NCBI GenBank assembly: GCA_949297785.1
Contig: CASFTW010000001.1
Coordinates: 62,001 to 126,000 of the forward strand
DNA from: an uncultured Spirochaetales bacterium
GTDB taxonomy: Bacteria > Spirochaetota > Spirochaetia > Sphaerochaetales > Sphaerochaetaceae
Direction of reading: 5' to 3'
DNA length: 64,000 nt
Part shown: one piece after another, positions 17,362-26,910 of the stretch
Layout: every line of letters begins with the position of its first letter
Numbering within the stretch: the stretch's first letter is position 1
Made by a program: the position numbers and the translations under genes
The notes under the pieces: generated by a model
Database searches by the model: none
What the model saw: only the letters and a program-made list of their open reading frames with translations
What the model was told of the DNA's origin: nothing

Positions 17362-17981
17362 ACAGTATTGCGCGATATATCCAGTGCTTTTGCAACGGAA
17401 TTCACGGAATCCTTTATGTTGAATATCCCTTTGCTGTTCAGAATTTTTATGATTTCCTTGTTTTTGTTTACTGACGGAATATCAGGATTGTTCATCACCG
17501 AGGATTTTGCTTCATAGACAGCTTTTGTAATGGCATCTCCCATGCTCGGTGCAAAATATTCCTTATGTGATACTTCATTGCTGTTTCCCACTATGTTCTG
17601 GATAATTTCGGAAAGCGGGGTATCCATATAGAAATTTATGCACACCATTCCTATGACTCTCTCTCCGTCACCAATGACTGGTATTGTTGAAGATCTGAGT
17701 TTTTCCCCTGATCCTGAGATTGCATTGTACGAAGTGTACGATGAAGCTGCGGAAATACCCTGATTGTTTATTCTCTTCAGCATGTTCATCGCCAGATCCG
17801 TAAGAGGTGCACCCACTGTGCGTCCTGAGTGATAACCATTCATTATCTTTATCACAGAATGGTTCTCATCTTCGAGTGAGTGCAGGCTAATTTCATATGC
17901 AGCACCAAGATATTCTGATAATCGCTCAATCATGTATGAATAGGAGGCAAGTATCTCCTTATCGGTTTTCGTCAGTCTCAT
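17319..17981 (-). CDS. YheO/DauR-type transcriptional regulator
   Basis: A 220-residue regulator with a YheO-like PAS domain (about 10-120; segments EISLHSLED and IPVIGDGERVIGMVCINFYMD) and a C-terminal helix-turn-helix of the HTH_22 type (about 170-215, ending SVAKALDISRNTVYLHLRG). In Pseudomonas, DauR of this family controls D-arginine catabolism. Here the gene is divergent from the two PLP enzymes and NhaC antiporter, which are its likely targets. AAGGA precedes the ATG at 7 nt. The amino-acid-like ligand is inferred from family and context only. Confidence 0.88.
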   Translation of the reverse strand: MRLTKTDKEILASYSYMIERLSEYLGAAYEISLHSLEDENHSVIKIMNGYHSGRTVGAPLTDLAMNMLKRINNQGISAASSYTSYNAISGSGEKLRSSTIPVIGDGERVIGMVCINFYMDTPLSEIIQNIVGNSNEVSHKEYFAPSMGDAITKAVYEAKSSVMNNPDIPSVNKNKEIIKILNSKGIFNIKDSVNSVAKALDISRNTVYLHLRGISEDGED

Positions 17982-18112
17982 ATAGTTTTCCTTGATGAGG
18001 ATTATATCATTTTAATAGCGGAAAGCACTGAAAAAATAAGCATAAAATGACTGAAATATTTTATATTGACAATACAAAATCACAGTTTATACTGAAAAAA
18101 ACGAGGTTGAAA

Positions 18113-19309
18113 ATGAGAGATAGTCATCTTCATCTTGCGGCTGCTGAAGGACTTGCAAGACTCAAATGGGAATGGGAAGAGGAGCGTACCCATTATCCGG
18201 ATCTGCTTGGATTCGGTACTGCCGACATGGATTACATGTGCCCGGGACCCATGCTGGATGCTCTCTCGGAAGTTATTGAAAAGGGACATCTCGGCTATCC
18301 GATGGTGAGGGATGAGTTTTATGATGCGATTCATGATCATCTGCTTTCTGTTGCCGGATGGGACATAGATGCACGTACCTCCGTTGCCCAGAATGTCGGT
18401 ATATACACATCCGCCTGGAACATAATCGAAACACTTACAAAACCGGGTGACAGGATCACCATCCTGACTCCTGTCCATATGTGCTTCAGAAGTCTAATCA
18501 GACTCAATGACAGGGTTGCGATAGAATGTCCTCTTGTATATTCAAATGGAAAATACTCGGTTGATTATCAGAATCTTGAGGCATGCCTTGCAAGCGGGTC
18601 ACGTATTTTCTGGCTCTGCAATCCTCACAATCCAATAGGGCATGCGTGGAGGCGTGATGAGCTTGAAAAGATTGCGGAGCTCTGCATCAGACACGATGTG
18701 GTGATCATGTCGGATGATGTCTATTCCGGCCTTCTTTTCCCCGGAACTTCCTATACTCCGATAGCATCACTTGACAGGCAGGTATCGGAGAGAACAATTA
18801 CGATGTACTCAACCAGCAAAAGCTACAATTCAACTGGACTCAGGCATTCATTCATAGTAGCGGAGAATCCTGAGCTGATGAAGCTTTACACCGACTCACT
18901 GCAGCGCCTGCAGCTTGCATATGGAAAGAATATACTGGGAATGGCTGCAACTGTTGCGGCTTACCGCAAATGCGGTGCATGGCTGGACGAACTCAATGCA
19001 CAGATTAAGAAGAATCATGACTATCTCAGCAGTTACTTCCATGAGAACATGCCAGGTGCTGCTGTCGTTCCCTCCGATTCAACATATTTTGCATGGTGCG
19101 ACATGAGAGCTCTGAAAATATCACCCAGGCAGCTTTCGTATCTCATTGAATGTGAAGAGCACATGATTGTTGAGAATGGAGCAGAACTCGGTAAGGGCGG
19201 CAATGGGTTCATAAGGATCAATCTTGCCACAAGTGAGGAAAACCTCAGGGAAGGAGCCTCCCGGCTCAGACATTTCTGGAATAAGCACTCAGAAGGAGGA
19301 TGTTTATGA
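18113..19309 (+). CDS. PLP-dependent aminotransferase-fold enzyme, PatB/MalY-like (first copy)
   Basis: A 398-residue class I/II fold-type I enzyme. The cofactor lysine is near residue 236 in STSKSYNSTG, the NPHNPIG motif (about 183-189) and SDDVYSG (about 216-222) bind the PLP ring, and a C-terminal RINLA segment carries the carboxylate-binding Arg. The N-terminal DLLGFGTADMDYMCP resembles MalY/PatB cystathionine beta-lyases, which cleave C-S bonds or transaminate. GAGG lies 6 nt before ATG 18113. It overlaps the second copy by 4 nt (ATGA). Substrate not determined. Confidence 0.87.
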   Translation: MRDSHLHLAAAEGLARLKWEWEEERTHYPDLLGFGTADMDYMCPGPMLDALSEVIEKGHLGYPMVRDEFYDAIHDHLLSVAGWDIDARTSVAQNVGIYTSAWNIIETLTKPGDRITILTPVHMCFRSLIRLNDRVAIECPLVYSNGKYSVDYQNLEACLASGSRIFWLCNPHNPIGHAWRRDELEKIAELCIRHDVVIMSDDVYSGLLFPGTSYTPIASLDRQVSERTITMYSTSKSYNSTGLRHSFIVAENPELMKLYTDSLQRLQLAYGKNILGMAATVAAYRKCGAWLDELNAQIKKNHDYLSSYFHENMPGAAVVPSDSTYFAWCDMRALKISPRQLSYLIECEEHMIVENGAELGKGGNGFIRINLATSEENLREGASRLRHFWNKHSEGGCL

Positions 19310-20481
19310 TATACGATTTCGACACTACACTGGATCACCGGAAAAACGGTTCTTTCCGATGGGATCTCCCCGGTATGCCTGATGATCTCATAGGCATGGG
19401 GACAGCGGATCTTGATTACACATGCGCGCCATGCATAAGAGAAGCGCTTGTGCCTGTCGCACAGGAGAACTGCTACAACTACAGGCAGCGCTCTGATGAG
19501 TATTACAGGGCATATGAGGATTTCTACAGGAGAAAGTATTCGCTTGATGTGAAGAGCGAATGGCTGTCAAGCGTTCCCAGCACAATTGGCGCTGTGCGTA
19601 TGGCACTCGGCATATATGCCAAACCCGGTGATAACGTGATTGTGCAGACTCCTGTATTCAACCCGATAAGATGGGCTATTGACGGAGCAGACTGCAATCT
19701 CATATCGAATGAGATGAAGCCGGTGAATGGCCACTTCGAGATTGATTTCGATGACTTTGAAGCGAAGATAAAGAAGTATCATCCGTCAGTTTATCTGATT
19801 GTCAATCCGCATAATCCTACCGGGCGTGTGTTCACGGAAGCTGAGCTGAAAAGGCTTGTTGATATCTGCTACAGCAATGGTGTCAAAATTGTTTCCGATG
19901 AAGTCCATGGTCTCATCACCTATGACGGCAACCGTTTCATACCGCTTCTTGCCCTTGGCGACAAGGCTCAGGAGATCGGCATACAGATTATGAGCCTCAG
20001 CAAGGGATACAATATAATGAGTCTTCCGCATGCGATGATTTCAATTGCAAACGAGGAGCTAAGAACTCCATGGATGAGACAGATCCAGGCGTATTCCTTC
20101 GGTTATGCGACAAACAGCTTTGCCATTGCCGCTGTCACCTCGATCCTGAAAGGAGAGGCGGATGAGTGGATGGATGCCCTGCATGCATATCTTAAGAAGA
20201 ATATGGAAGAAGCACTTGCGGCCATCAATGACGGCACTCTTCCTCTTACGGCTTACAGACCGGAGGGAAGCTTCCTGCTCTATGTCGACTGTCACAATGC
20301 GGGAATCGGGACAAAGCATCTAGACAGGTTCTTCCTCGAGAATGCCCATATACATCTTGATGACGGCCTCGATAATTTCGGTCCTGAAGGAGAAGGGTAT
20401 ATCAGAATCAATTTCGCAGTCACAAACAAAGTCCTGAAAGATGCGCTTGGACGAATCAGAAAGGCTTTTGAAAACAGATAA
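19306..20481 (+). CDS. PLP-dependent aminotransferase-fold enzyme, PatB/MalY-like (second copy)
   Basis: A 391-residue paralogue of the preceding gene with the same architecture: GMGTADLDY near the N-terminus, NPHNPTGRV (about 165-173), SDEVHGL (about 197-203), cofactor lysine near residue 233 in SLSKGYN, and RINFA near the C-terminus. Here the motifs are closer to canonical MalY/PatB than in the first copy. AGGAGG lies 6 nt before ATG 19306; an ATG at 19300 directly touches that site and is unlikely. The pair may act as a heteromer or on two substrates. Operon with the upstream copy and with the NhaC gene. Confidence 0.9.
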   Translation: MIYDFDTTLDHRKNGSFRWDLPGMPDDLIGMGTADLDYTCAPCIREALVPVAQENCYNYRQRSDEYYRAYEDFYRRKYSLDVKSEWLSSVPSTIGAVRMALGIYAKPGDNVIVQTPVFNPIRWAIDGADCNLISNEMKPVNGHFEIDFDDFEAKIKKYHPSVYLIVNPHNPTGRVFTEAELKRLVDICYSNGVKIVSDEVHGLITYDGNRFIPLLALGDKAQEIGIQIMSLSKGYNIMSLPHAMISIANEELRTPWMRQIQAYSFGYATNSFAIAAVTSILKGEADEWMDALHAYLKKNMEEALAAINDGTLPLTAYRPEGSFLLYVDCHNAGIGTKHLDRFFLENAHIHLDDGLDNFGPEGEGYIRINFAVTNKVLKDALGRIRKAFENR

Positions 20482-20493
20482 GGAGGAATGGAT

Positions 20494-21924
20494 ATGGAAG
20501 ACAAAGTCAGAAATGAAAAACCTGTACGCGAGATGACTTTCAGAAAAGCTCTTCTGGGCTTCTTTGTGCCTCTTGCGGTTCTCATTGTACTCATTATTTT
20601 CGGAGCGGATGTTTCAATAGCATCGCTTGTGGCTCTTTTCGTCATGGCAATATTCTGCCTTCTGATGGGAGTGAAGTGGGCAGACATTGACGCTGCAATG
20701 GCTGAAGGTGTCCATCAGGTAGCAGGTGCCACTATGGTCATGCTTCTTGTCGGATGCATGGTTGCCATCTGGATGGCATCCGGTACGATTCCGACAATGC
20801 TTTATTACGGCATGAAAATAGTCTCGCCTCAGTTCTATCTTCCTGTATGCTTCATTCTTCCTGCATTCATGTCGGTCTGCACAGGTACCAGCTGGGGTTC
20901 AATCAGTACGATAGGTGTTGTCCTGTGCGGCATGGCAGCCGGAATGGGTATCCCTCTCCCAATGGCAGCAGGTGCAGTCATCTCGGGTGCTTTTGTCGGT
21001 GACAAGTGCAGCCCTCTTTCTGACTGTACTCTTCTGGGCGCATCGGCTTGTGAGGTTCCTCTGTTCACGCATGTCAAATCCATGCTGTATACAATGATTC
21101 CAAGCTTCATAATCTGTCTTGTCATCTACACAATCCTTGGACTCAATGCCTCAGGAAATATCGATGTGACTGCTGTCAACGAGCTTTCTGGCGGAATTGC
21201 ATCTACTTTCAGCATAAGCGTGTTCCATATCATACCGATCATCGTCGTGCTTGTCCTTTCCGTTAAGCAGGTTCCCGCTTTCATCACATTCGGTATCGGC
21301 ATCGCTCTTGGTATCATATGGGCAATGATTTTCCAGGGGCGCGGGTTCATTGAATGCCTTGGATACATAATGTCAGGTTTCAGTGTGGACAGCGGTGTCG
21401 AGGCTGTCGATACTCTTGTCAACAGAGGCGGATTCAGCAGCATGCTCTCTCTTGTCGGCACAATCATAATAATCGGAATGCTCAGCGGTCTTTTCAACAA
21501 ATCGGGTGTGCTCACCGTACTGGTCGGCGGACTGTCTAAGAAGCTCAGATCACCGAAATCGATCATCCTCGGTGCCGGTATTTCCTCTATCCTGATGTCA
21601 ATGGCAGGTGGTCAGTATCCGTCAATCGCAATTCCTGCTGTCGCATTCAAGGATATCTGTGATGAGATGGATATAAACAGGGCCGTTCTTGCCAGAATGC
21701 TTGCGGACACCGGTGTTGTGGTGGCACCGCTCATTTTCTGGAATGCATGGACGATAGGATATGGTGTCGTCCTTGGCGGCTTCCCGATAATTGAAGCTGT
21801 TCCATACACATTCCTCGCAATGATATGTCCTGTTGTTGCAATCATCTTCAACTTCCTTGGAATCGGGTTCTTCCACAAGGATGAAGAGGTGAAATACCAT
21901 CTGATCTGGAAGAAATCAAAGTAA
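20494..21924 (+). CDS. NhaC-family Na+/H+ (or amino-acid-linked) antiporter
   Basis: A 476-residue inner-membrane protein with about 11-12 helices and the NhaC hallmarks: a SWGS-type motif (FMSVCTGTSWGSISTIG, listed here in part), GAFVGDKCSPLSDCT near 165-180, and a second matching half with SMAGGQYPS and DTGVVVAPLIFW. NhaC family members exchange Na+ for H+ or swap organic acids such as malate and lactate. In an operon with two PLP enzymes, it may export a product or import a sulfur amino acid. ATG 20494 has GGAGG 7 nt upstream; an ATG at 20488 is too close. A strong terminator follows. Confidence 0.9.
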   Translation: MEDKVRNEKPVREMTFRKALLGFFVPLAVLIVLIIFGADVSIASLVALFVMAIFCLLMGVKWADIDAAMAEGVHQVAGATMVMLLVGCMVAIWMASGTIPTMLYYGMKIVSPQFYLPVCFILPAFMSVCTGTSWGSISTIGVVLCGMAAGMGIPLPMAAGAVISGAFVGDKCSPLSDCTLLGASACEVPLFTHVKSMLYTMIPSFIICLVIYTILGLNASGNIDVTAVNELSGGIASTFSISVFHIIPIIVVLVLSVKQVPAFITFGIGIALGIIWAMIFQGRGFIECLGYIMSGFSVDSGVEAVDTLVNRGGFSSMLSLVGTIIIIGMLSGLFNKSGVLTVLVGGLSKKLRSPKSIILGAGISSILMSMAGGQYPSIAIPAVAFKDICDEMDINRAVLARMLADTGVVVAPLIFWNAWTIGYGVVLGGFPIIEAVPYTFLAMICPVVAIIFNFLGIGFFHKDEEVKYHLIWKKSK

Positions 21925-21943
21925 CGGATCATGTGTCTATCAG

Positions 21944-21974
21944 GGGCAGGGCGGCAGTATCCTGCCCTTGTTTT
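21944..21974 (+). terminator. Terminator of the PLP enzyme-NhaC operon
   Basis: GGGCAGG (21944-21950) pairs with CCTGCCC (21961-21967), loop 10 nt, followed by TTGTTTTT. Confidence 0.85.
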
Positions 21975-22116
21975 TATGATTTCGGATGCTTTTGAAAATG
22001 CATGTCATTAATCGTGTGCCGTCATGTGTGCAGAAAAATATTTTTTTGCATAAACTGTTGCATATCTGTTGCGCAAATGGTCCGTAATCTCAATAATTGG
22101 TCAAGGAGTTTTATAC

Positions 22117-23628
22117 ATGGCTTATTACTACGAAGAGCTGAGCAGGACTTTTTCAGAATACCTGCTTATTCCCGGTTATTCTTCATCACAGTGCATTCCT
22201 CAGAATGTTTCATTGAAAACCCCGCTTGTGAAATACAGAAAGGGGCAGGAGGAGTGTCCGCTCACACTCAATATCCCGATGGTGAGTGCCATCATGCAGG
22301 CTGTTTCCGGAGAAAAGATGGGACAGGCGCTGGCCCGTGAAGGCGGTCTTGCTTTCATCTATGGCTCACAGAGCGTGGAAGATGAGGCAAGGATGGTCGC
22401 ACGTGTCAAAAGCTATAAGGCCGGTTTCGTTGTTTCTGATTCAAATATAAAGCCTGATGCGACGCTGAATGATATTCTTGCCCTTACGAAGAGAACCGGT
22501 CATTCGACCATTGCAGTAACTGACAACGGTGAGTGTGACGGAAAGCTTCTCGGAGTTGTCACAAGCAGGGATTACAGAATTTCAAGAATGAGCGGAGATG
22601 AGAAGGTTGAGTCATTCATGACTCCGTTCAGCAAGCTCATAATGGGGAAAGAGGGAATCACGCTTTCACAGGCAAATGACATCATATGGGAACATAAGCT
22701 GAACCAGCTTCCTGTCGTCACTGAAGACGGACATCTTGTCGCCTTCGTCTTCAGGAAGGACTATTCAATTCACAAGGAAAACCCAAACGAACTGCTTGAT
22801 CAGTATAAGAGATACATCATAGGTGCCGGTATAAACACCAGAGACTATGAGGAAAGAGTACCTGCTCTTGTTGAGGCAGGTGCGGATGTGCTGTGCATCG
22901 ATTCTTCCGAAGGTTTCTCAGAGTGGCAGCAGAGAACTCTCTCATGGATCCGTGAAAAATATGGAGACAGAGTGAAGGTCGGTGCCGGAAATGTTGTTGA
23001 TGCCGCTGGTTTCAACTTCCTTGCAGAGTGCGGTGCCGACTTCGTTAAAGTCGGTATCGGCGGCGGCTCGATCTGCATCACGAGAGAGACAAAGGGAATC
23101 GGTCGCGGACAGGCAAGTGCACTTATAGATGTCGTCAGGGCACGCGATGAGTATTTCCAGAGGACAGGTGTCTACATTCCTGTCTGTTCTGACGGCGGAA
23201 TTGTCTATGACTATCATATGACTCTTGCGCTTGCAATGGGTGCTGATTTCCTGATGCTCGGTCGTTATTTCGCACGCTTTGATGAATCTCCGTCAAATCT
23301 TGTTTCAATCAACGGCAACTATATGAAGGAATACTGGGGAGAAGGTTCGGCACGTGCACGCAACTGGCAGCGTTATGACCTGGGCGGAGAGAAGAAGCTC
23401 AGCTTTGTTGAAGGTGTCGATTCCTACGTGCCGTATGCCGGAAGCCTTAAGGAGAATGTCGCACTGACCATACTGAAGATCAAGTCAACGATGTGCAACT
23501 GCGGAGCACTCGATCTTGATGAGTTCAAGGCTAAGGCCAAGCTGACAATAGTCAGCCCAACTTCAATAGTAGAGGGCGGTGCCCACGATGTCGTCCTCAA
23601 AGACCATCAGAAATTCGAAATCAAATGA
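22117..23628 (+). CDS. guaB: IMP dehydrogenase, Tritrichomonas-like form
   Basis: A 503-residue enzyme converting IMP to XMP with NAD+ in guanine nucleotide synthesis. A CBS pair (about residues 100-220) is inserted in the TIM barrel. The catalytic cysteine is C320 in [10 protein letters not shown]; the flap catalytic dyad is R419-Y420 in [19 protein letters not shown] is at about 382-391. The protein closely resembles, from memory, the Tritrichomonas foetus IMPDH, which has the same length and the unusual [10 protein letters not shown] loop in place of the common GPGSICTTR. AAGGAG lies 8 nt before ATG 22117. No other purine gene is adjacent. Confidence 0.95.
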   Translation: MAYYYEELSRTFSEYLLIPGYSSSQCIPQNVSLKTPLVKYRKGQEECPLTLNIPMVSAIMQAVSGEKMGQALAREGGLAFIYGSQSVEDEARMVARVKSYKAGFVVSDSNIKPDATLNDILALTKRTGHSTIAVTDNGECDGKLLGVVTSRDYRISRMSGDEKVESFMTPFSKLIMGKEGITLSQANDIIWEHKLNQLPVVTEDGHLVAFVFRKDYSIHKENPNELLDQYKRYIIGAGINTRDYEERVPALVEAGADVLCIDSSEGFSEWQQRTLSWIREKYGDRVKVGAGNVVDAAGFNFLAECGADFVKVGIGGGSICITRETKGIGRGQASALIDVVRARDEYFQRTGVYIPVCSDGGIVYDYHMTLALAMGADFLMLGRYFARFDESPSNLVSINGNYMKEYWGEGSARARNWQRYDLGGEKKLSFVEGVDSYVPYAGSLKENVALTILKIKSTMCNCGALDLDEFKAKAKLTIVSPTSIVEGGAHDVVLKDHQKFEIK

Positions 23629-23631
23629 CAT

Positions 23632-24183
23632 TCACAAGTCCTGCTCAGCCAGGACTTCTTTTATGCCTTTCAGCTCAGGTGGATTGCTGCTTTTCCCGTT
23701 CAGCACCTTGATGAACCAGATGACGTCAATCCACCTGCCGTTTTTTATTCCGCTTTCACTGAATGTCGCAAAGTCTTTGAAGCCGCATTTCCTGTGAAAA
23801 TGGATCGACTGTCTGTTGGGACCTGTCACAAGAGCATATGCATTTATGACATTCATCTTTTTCAGATATGAGAGAAGAGTATCGTACAGCATCTTTGCCG
23901 TTCCGTTGTGATGCGCCTCCTGAGCGACATATATTGTGGTTTCCACATCGAAGCGGTAGCTTGCACGCTCGAAAATCCTGTGGGCATAGGCATAGCCTGT
24001 TATCTTTCCTTCCTCATTCTCAGAGACAAGATAGGGATAGAATGAGGAATAAGTTTCGATTCTGCTGACGAATTCATCAAGAGATGGAAGTTCCGTCTCA
24101 AATGTTATGGGAGTCCCAATATACTGATTATAGATGCCGAGAAGGGCAGGTGCGTCTTCCTTTGTAGCAAAGCGTATAGTCAT
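23632..24183 (-). CDS. GNAT-family N-acetyltransferase (phosphinothricin acetyltransferase type)
   Basis: A 183-residue acetyltransferase. The N-terminal TIRFATKEDAPALLGIYNQY, the acetyl-CoA segment TIYVAQEAHHNGTAKMLYD (about 95-113) and the C-terminal NRQSIHFHRKCGFKD (about 135-149) match the Pat/YncA group, which acetylates phosphinothricin, methionine sulfone and similar amino acids. ATG 24183 is chosen because a perfect TATAAT (24191-24196 on the minus strand) ends 7 nt before it; the other in-frame ATG (24201) would lie inside the promoter. No ribosome binding site is seen. Convergent with guaB with only 3 nt between the stops. Confidence 0.88.
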   Translation of the reverse strand: MTIRFATKEDAPALLGIYNQYIGTPITFETELPSLDEFVSRIETYSSFYPYLVSENEEGKITGYAYAHRIFERASYRFDVETTIYVAQEAHHNGTAKMLYDTLLSYLKKMNVINAYALVTGPNRQSIHFHRKCGFKDFATFSESGIKNGRWIDVIWFIKVLNGKSSNPPELKGIKEVLAEQDL

Positions 24184-24190
24184 GAGAATG

Positions 24191-24196
24191 ATTATA
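24191..24196 (-). promoter_or_regulatory. Perfect -10 element for a leaderless acetyltransferase transcript
   Basis: TATAAT on the minus strand, ending 7 nt before ATG 24183. The -35 region is only T-rich. Confidence 0.45.
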
Positions 24197-24284
24197 GTCA
24201 TGAAGCAGAATTAAAAAAAGACGCTTTGACTGATTATGATGGCATGCGCTAAGTGAATTCTGGAAGAACCTGCCTCATTCATAT

Positions 24285-25229
24285 TCAAGAATTCAAAACA
24301 GGCTTTTGGAGCAGATCCACCATCTTCTGTACAGCAATCGGCACATATGCATTACTGGCAAGCAGGATGTGAAATGTTCGTGATGCCAGAGGGGAGGCCA
24401 GGGGGTAGAAGAGAAGACGGTCATCCCATTTCTTTACAAGTCTGTCGCTTGTGAAAACCGATCCCATGCCGGCTTCGGCCAGATGATATGCTGTCACCAG
24501 CTGATTCAGGTCCAGCCTGACATGAGGTTCGACACTTTCTTCAAGGTACATCTCCAGGACTCTTTCATAGAGATTGTTCCCTTTTCTCAGCAATATAATC
24601 TTCTGGTCTCCGATTTCCTTTATGGAAAGCTTCGGAGTATCGGGCATGAGATGCCGGCCTGAGAGGATGTCAGCGGCACTCAGGGCCTTTTCTCTGTACC
24701 TGTCATTGAAACTGTCGGTTACAGGCACAGCAAAGATAACATGATCTTCGAACATCCTGATGTTCGGAAACTTGCGTATCTCCTCCGGCTTGCAGCTGAA
24801 AGTCAGATCAATGTCTTTGGAGGATAGCATGTTTTCCATTTCAAAGGAGCTGCGTTCATAGATTGTCAGAGTGATACCGGGATACTTTCTGCTGTATTCG
24901 GCAAAATATGGAGGAAGTATATACGAATTAAGGAAATGGGTGCCTCCCACTCTGACAAGACCTGTCGACAGATTTTTGATGTCGTCCAGTTTCTGGTTTC
25001 TTTCCATTTCCAGCAGCTGGGTTTTCTTCACAGTGTCAATATACACTTCTCCTGCCTCCGTAAGCGTCAGAGGCTTGCGCCTTCTGTCAAACAGAGGCAT
25101 GCCTATTTCATCTTCCACTTTCTTCACTGCTATGCTCAGTGCAGGCTGTGTGATGAAGAGCTTTTCTGCTGCTTTTGAGAAGCTGCCTTCCTGATAGACT
25201 GTGAAAATGTACTTCATCTCTGGCGACAT
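24285..25229 (-). CDS. LysR-family transcriptional regulator
   Basis: A 314-residue regulator. The winged helix-turn-helix covers residues 1-62 (EGSFSKAAEKLFITQPALS then IGMPLFDRRRKPLTLTEAG), followed by a linker helix and a two-lobed effector domain (about 90-300). The target is presumably the divergent uxaA gene 121 nt away and the permease gene beyond it, because both are preceded by near-identical T-N11-A boxes. GAGG lies 8 nt before the ATG. The effector is unknown; a metabolite of the pathway is usual for the family. Confidence 0.94.
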   Translation of the reverse strand: MSPEMKYIFTVYQEGSFSKAAEKLFITQPALSIAVKKVEDEIGMPLFDRRRKPLTLTEAGEVYIDTVKKTQLLEMERNQKLDDIKNLSTGLVRVGGTHFLNSYILPPYFAEYSRKYPGITLTIYERSSFEMENMLSSKDIDLTFSCKPEEIRKFPNIRMFEDHVIFAVPVTDSFNDRYREKALSAADILSGRHLMPDTPKLSIKEIGDQKIILLRKGNNLYERVLEMYLEESVEPHVRLDLNQLVTAYHLAEAGMGSVFTSDRLVKKWDDRLLFYPLASPLASRTFHILLASNAYVPIAVQKMVDLLQKPVLNS

Positions 25230-25255
25230 TCTGTTTACCTCATAATATAAAAATG

Positions 25256-25282
25256 ATTTATATAAACATTAGGAATATAAAT
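25256..25282. promoter_or_regulatory. LysR-type operator, copy 1
   Basis: ATTTATAT-N11-ATATAAAT is a perfect 8-bp inverted repeat with the T-N11-A spacing typical of LysR operators. It sits between the divergent regulator gene and uxaA. The same sequence, core included, recurs at 26911-26937 with one change. Confidence 0.75.
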
Positions 25283-25349
25283 TTGACTATAGCTTAAAAA
25301 CAGGACAAAGTAAAGCAAGACCAGACCTGGCGCTGGTGGAGGAGATACT

Positions 25350-26852
25350 ATGCAAGTTAATGCACTTATGATGGACAGCAAGGACAATGTGGTCACCTGC
25401 GTAACCGATGTGGCGGCAGGGGAAGAGATTGTCTACCAGGATGGGGGCAGAACAGTCACGCTCATCGCCAAAGAAGATATCCCGTCATGTCACAAAGTTG
25501 CCCTTGTCGACTTTCCTGAATGCGGATCTGTCACAAAGTATGGTGAAATGATCGGACAGACCCTCAGACCAATATCCCGTGGACATCTCGTCAACCATGA
25601 AAACATACACAGTGTGCCACGCGACTATGACAGCGAGCTGGTTGAGGAGGATGGTAAGACTGTTCCTGAGTTCAGCAGGACAAAAGAAGGTCTTAAGTTC
25701 TGGGGCTACAGGAGAACTGAGGGACGTCCGGGCATCAGAAATCATGTGCTGATTTTACCCGGCTGTGCATGTGGCAGTGAATCTGCCCGCATTGTCGCCT
25801 CACAGGTCCGCGGTGCAGTGAATATTATTTTCAACACCGGCTGTTCGGATGTGGCGGCCAACACCGATATGAGCCAGAAGGTTCTCACCGGTTTTGCATG
25901 CAATCCCAATGTCTATGGTGTTGTTATTATCGGCCTGGGCTGTGAGACAGTCGGACACCGGCAGCTGAGGGAGAAAATACAGAAAATGACGGGCAAACCG
26001 GTCATCTCATTCGGAATACAGGAGGAGGGCGGAACTGTAAAAACTATTGAGAAGGCAGTGAGGGCAGCGCGTGAGATGGCATCACAGGCTGCTTTACAGC
26101 AGAAGGAGCTTTTCGATATTTCCGAGCTGTTTCTTGGCATTGAGTGCGGAGGCTCTGACGCTACTTCCGGAATTGCAGCCAATCCAGCAGTCGGGGAACT
26201 CAGCGATCTTCTGGTTGACTATGGTGCCACCAGTATGATCAGTGAGTCAATTGAATGGATTGGAGGTGAACATGTTATTGCCAGAAGAGCCGCGACAGCG
26301 AAAATCCATAATGAGATTATCGAGGTATGCCGCGCTTATGAGGAGCATCTCATGAAAGCCGGTCAGGACTGTCGTGCCGGTCAGCCGACACCTGGCAATA
26401 AGGCCGGGGGGCTTTCCACCTTGGATGAGAAGAGCCTTGGATGCATCCGCAAAGGTGGCAAAAGACCCATTGTCGAGGTTCTGGAGCAGGCAGAACGCCC
26501 GACCAGACATGGTGCGATTGTCATGGATACAGCAGGATATGACATCTCTTCCGTCACATCCATGGTTGCCGGTGGATGTCAGGTTGTCATATTCACCACA
26601 GGACGTGGAACACCTACGGGGAACGCAATTGTGCCTGTCATGAAAGTCACTGCGAATGAGTATACCTACAAGCATATGGAAGACAATATGGACTACGATC
26701 TTTCCCCGATCGTCAGGGGAGAGAAAACCAGTGAGGAAATGGGGAGGGAACTTCTGGATGAGATTGTCGCAATCAGCAATGGCAAGCTCACCAAAGCGGA
26801 GGCTTACGGCTTTTCAGACATCGCTGTCGACCATGTATGCCGTTTTGTATAA
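25350..26852 (+). CDS. UxaA-family dehydratase (altronate/galactarate dehydratase-like)
   Basis: A 500-residue fused enzyme: a small SAF-like domain (residues 1-90) and a C-terminal UxaA catalytic domain (about 115-500, with FWGYRRTEGRPGIRNHVLILP, GCACGSESAR, ECGGSDATSGIAANPAVG and DTAGYD). The family dehydrates sugar acids such as altronate and galactarate, or cleaves sulfolactate, and uses an iron or iron-sulfur centre bound by conserved cysteines. The intact two-domain form matches altronate and galactarate dehydratases. GGAGG is 6 nt before the ATG. It is the first gene of a LysR-controlled island with permease, esterase and enoate reductase, so an organic acid other than altronate is possible. 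Confidence 0.85.
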   Translation: MQVNALMMDSKDNVVTCVTDVAAGEEIVYQDGGRTVTLIAKEDIPSCHKVALVDFPECGSVTKYGEMIGQTLRPISRGHLVNHENIHSVPRDYDSELVEEDGKTVPEFSRTKEGLKFWGYRRTEGRPGIRNHVLILPGCACGSESARIVASQVRGAVNIIFNTGCSDVAANTDMSQKVLTGFACNPNVYGVVIIGLGCETVGHRQLREKIQKMTGKPVISFGIQEEGGTVKTIEKAVRAAREMASQAALQQKELFDISELFLGIECGGSDATSGIAANPAVGELSDLLVDYGATSMISESIEWIGGEHVIARRAATAKIHNEIIEVCRAYEEHLMKAGQDCRAGQPTPGNKAGGLSTLDEKSLGCIRKGGKRPIVEVLEQAERPTRHGAIVMDTAGYDISSVTSMVAGGCQVVIFTTGRGTPTGNAIVPVMKVTANEYTYKHMEDNMDYDLSPIVRGEKTSEEMGRELLDEIVAISNGKLTKAEAYGFSDIAVDHVCRFV

Positions 26853-26863
26853 ACAAACATGAA

Positions 26864-26893
26864 TGTCTGCTGGGGGAATGACTCCGGCAGACA
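26864..26893 (+). terminator. Hairpin after the uxaA-like gene
   Basis: TGTCTGCTGGGG (26864-26875) pairs with CTCCGGCAGACA (26882-26893) through a 12-bp stem with two G-U pairs and a 6-nt loop. No strong T run follows, so it may be an attenuator or a stabilising 3' end rather than a full terminator. Confidence 0.5.
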
Positions 26894-26910
26894 GCGTCTT
26901 GATAAATTTT

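Noticed and set aside
24183-24201. ATG 24201 as the acetyltransferase start
   Set aside because: It would lie upstream of the perfect TATAAT element, so the codon would not be in the transcript.
26864-26893. The hairpin after the uxaA-like gene as a full factor-independent terminator
   Set aside because: The stem is good but no T run follows within 10 nt; it is kept as a hairpin with moderate confidence.
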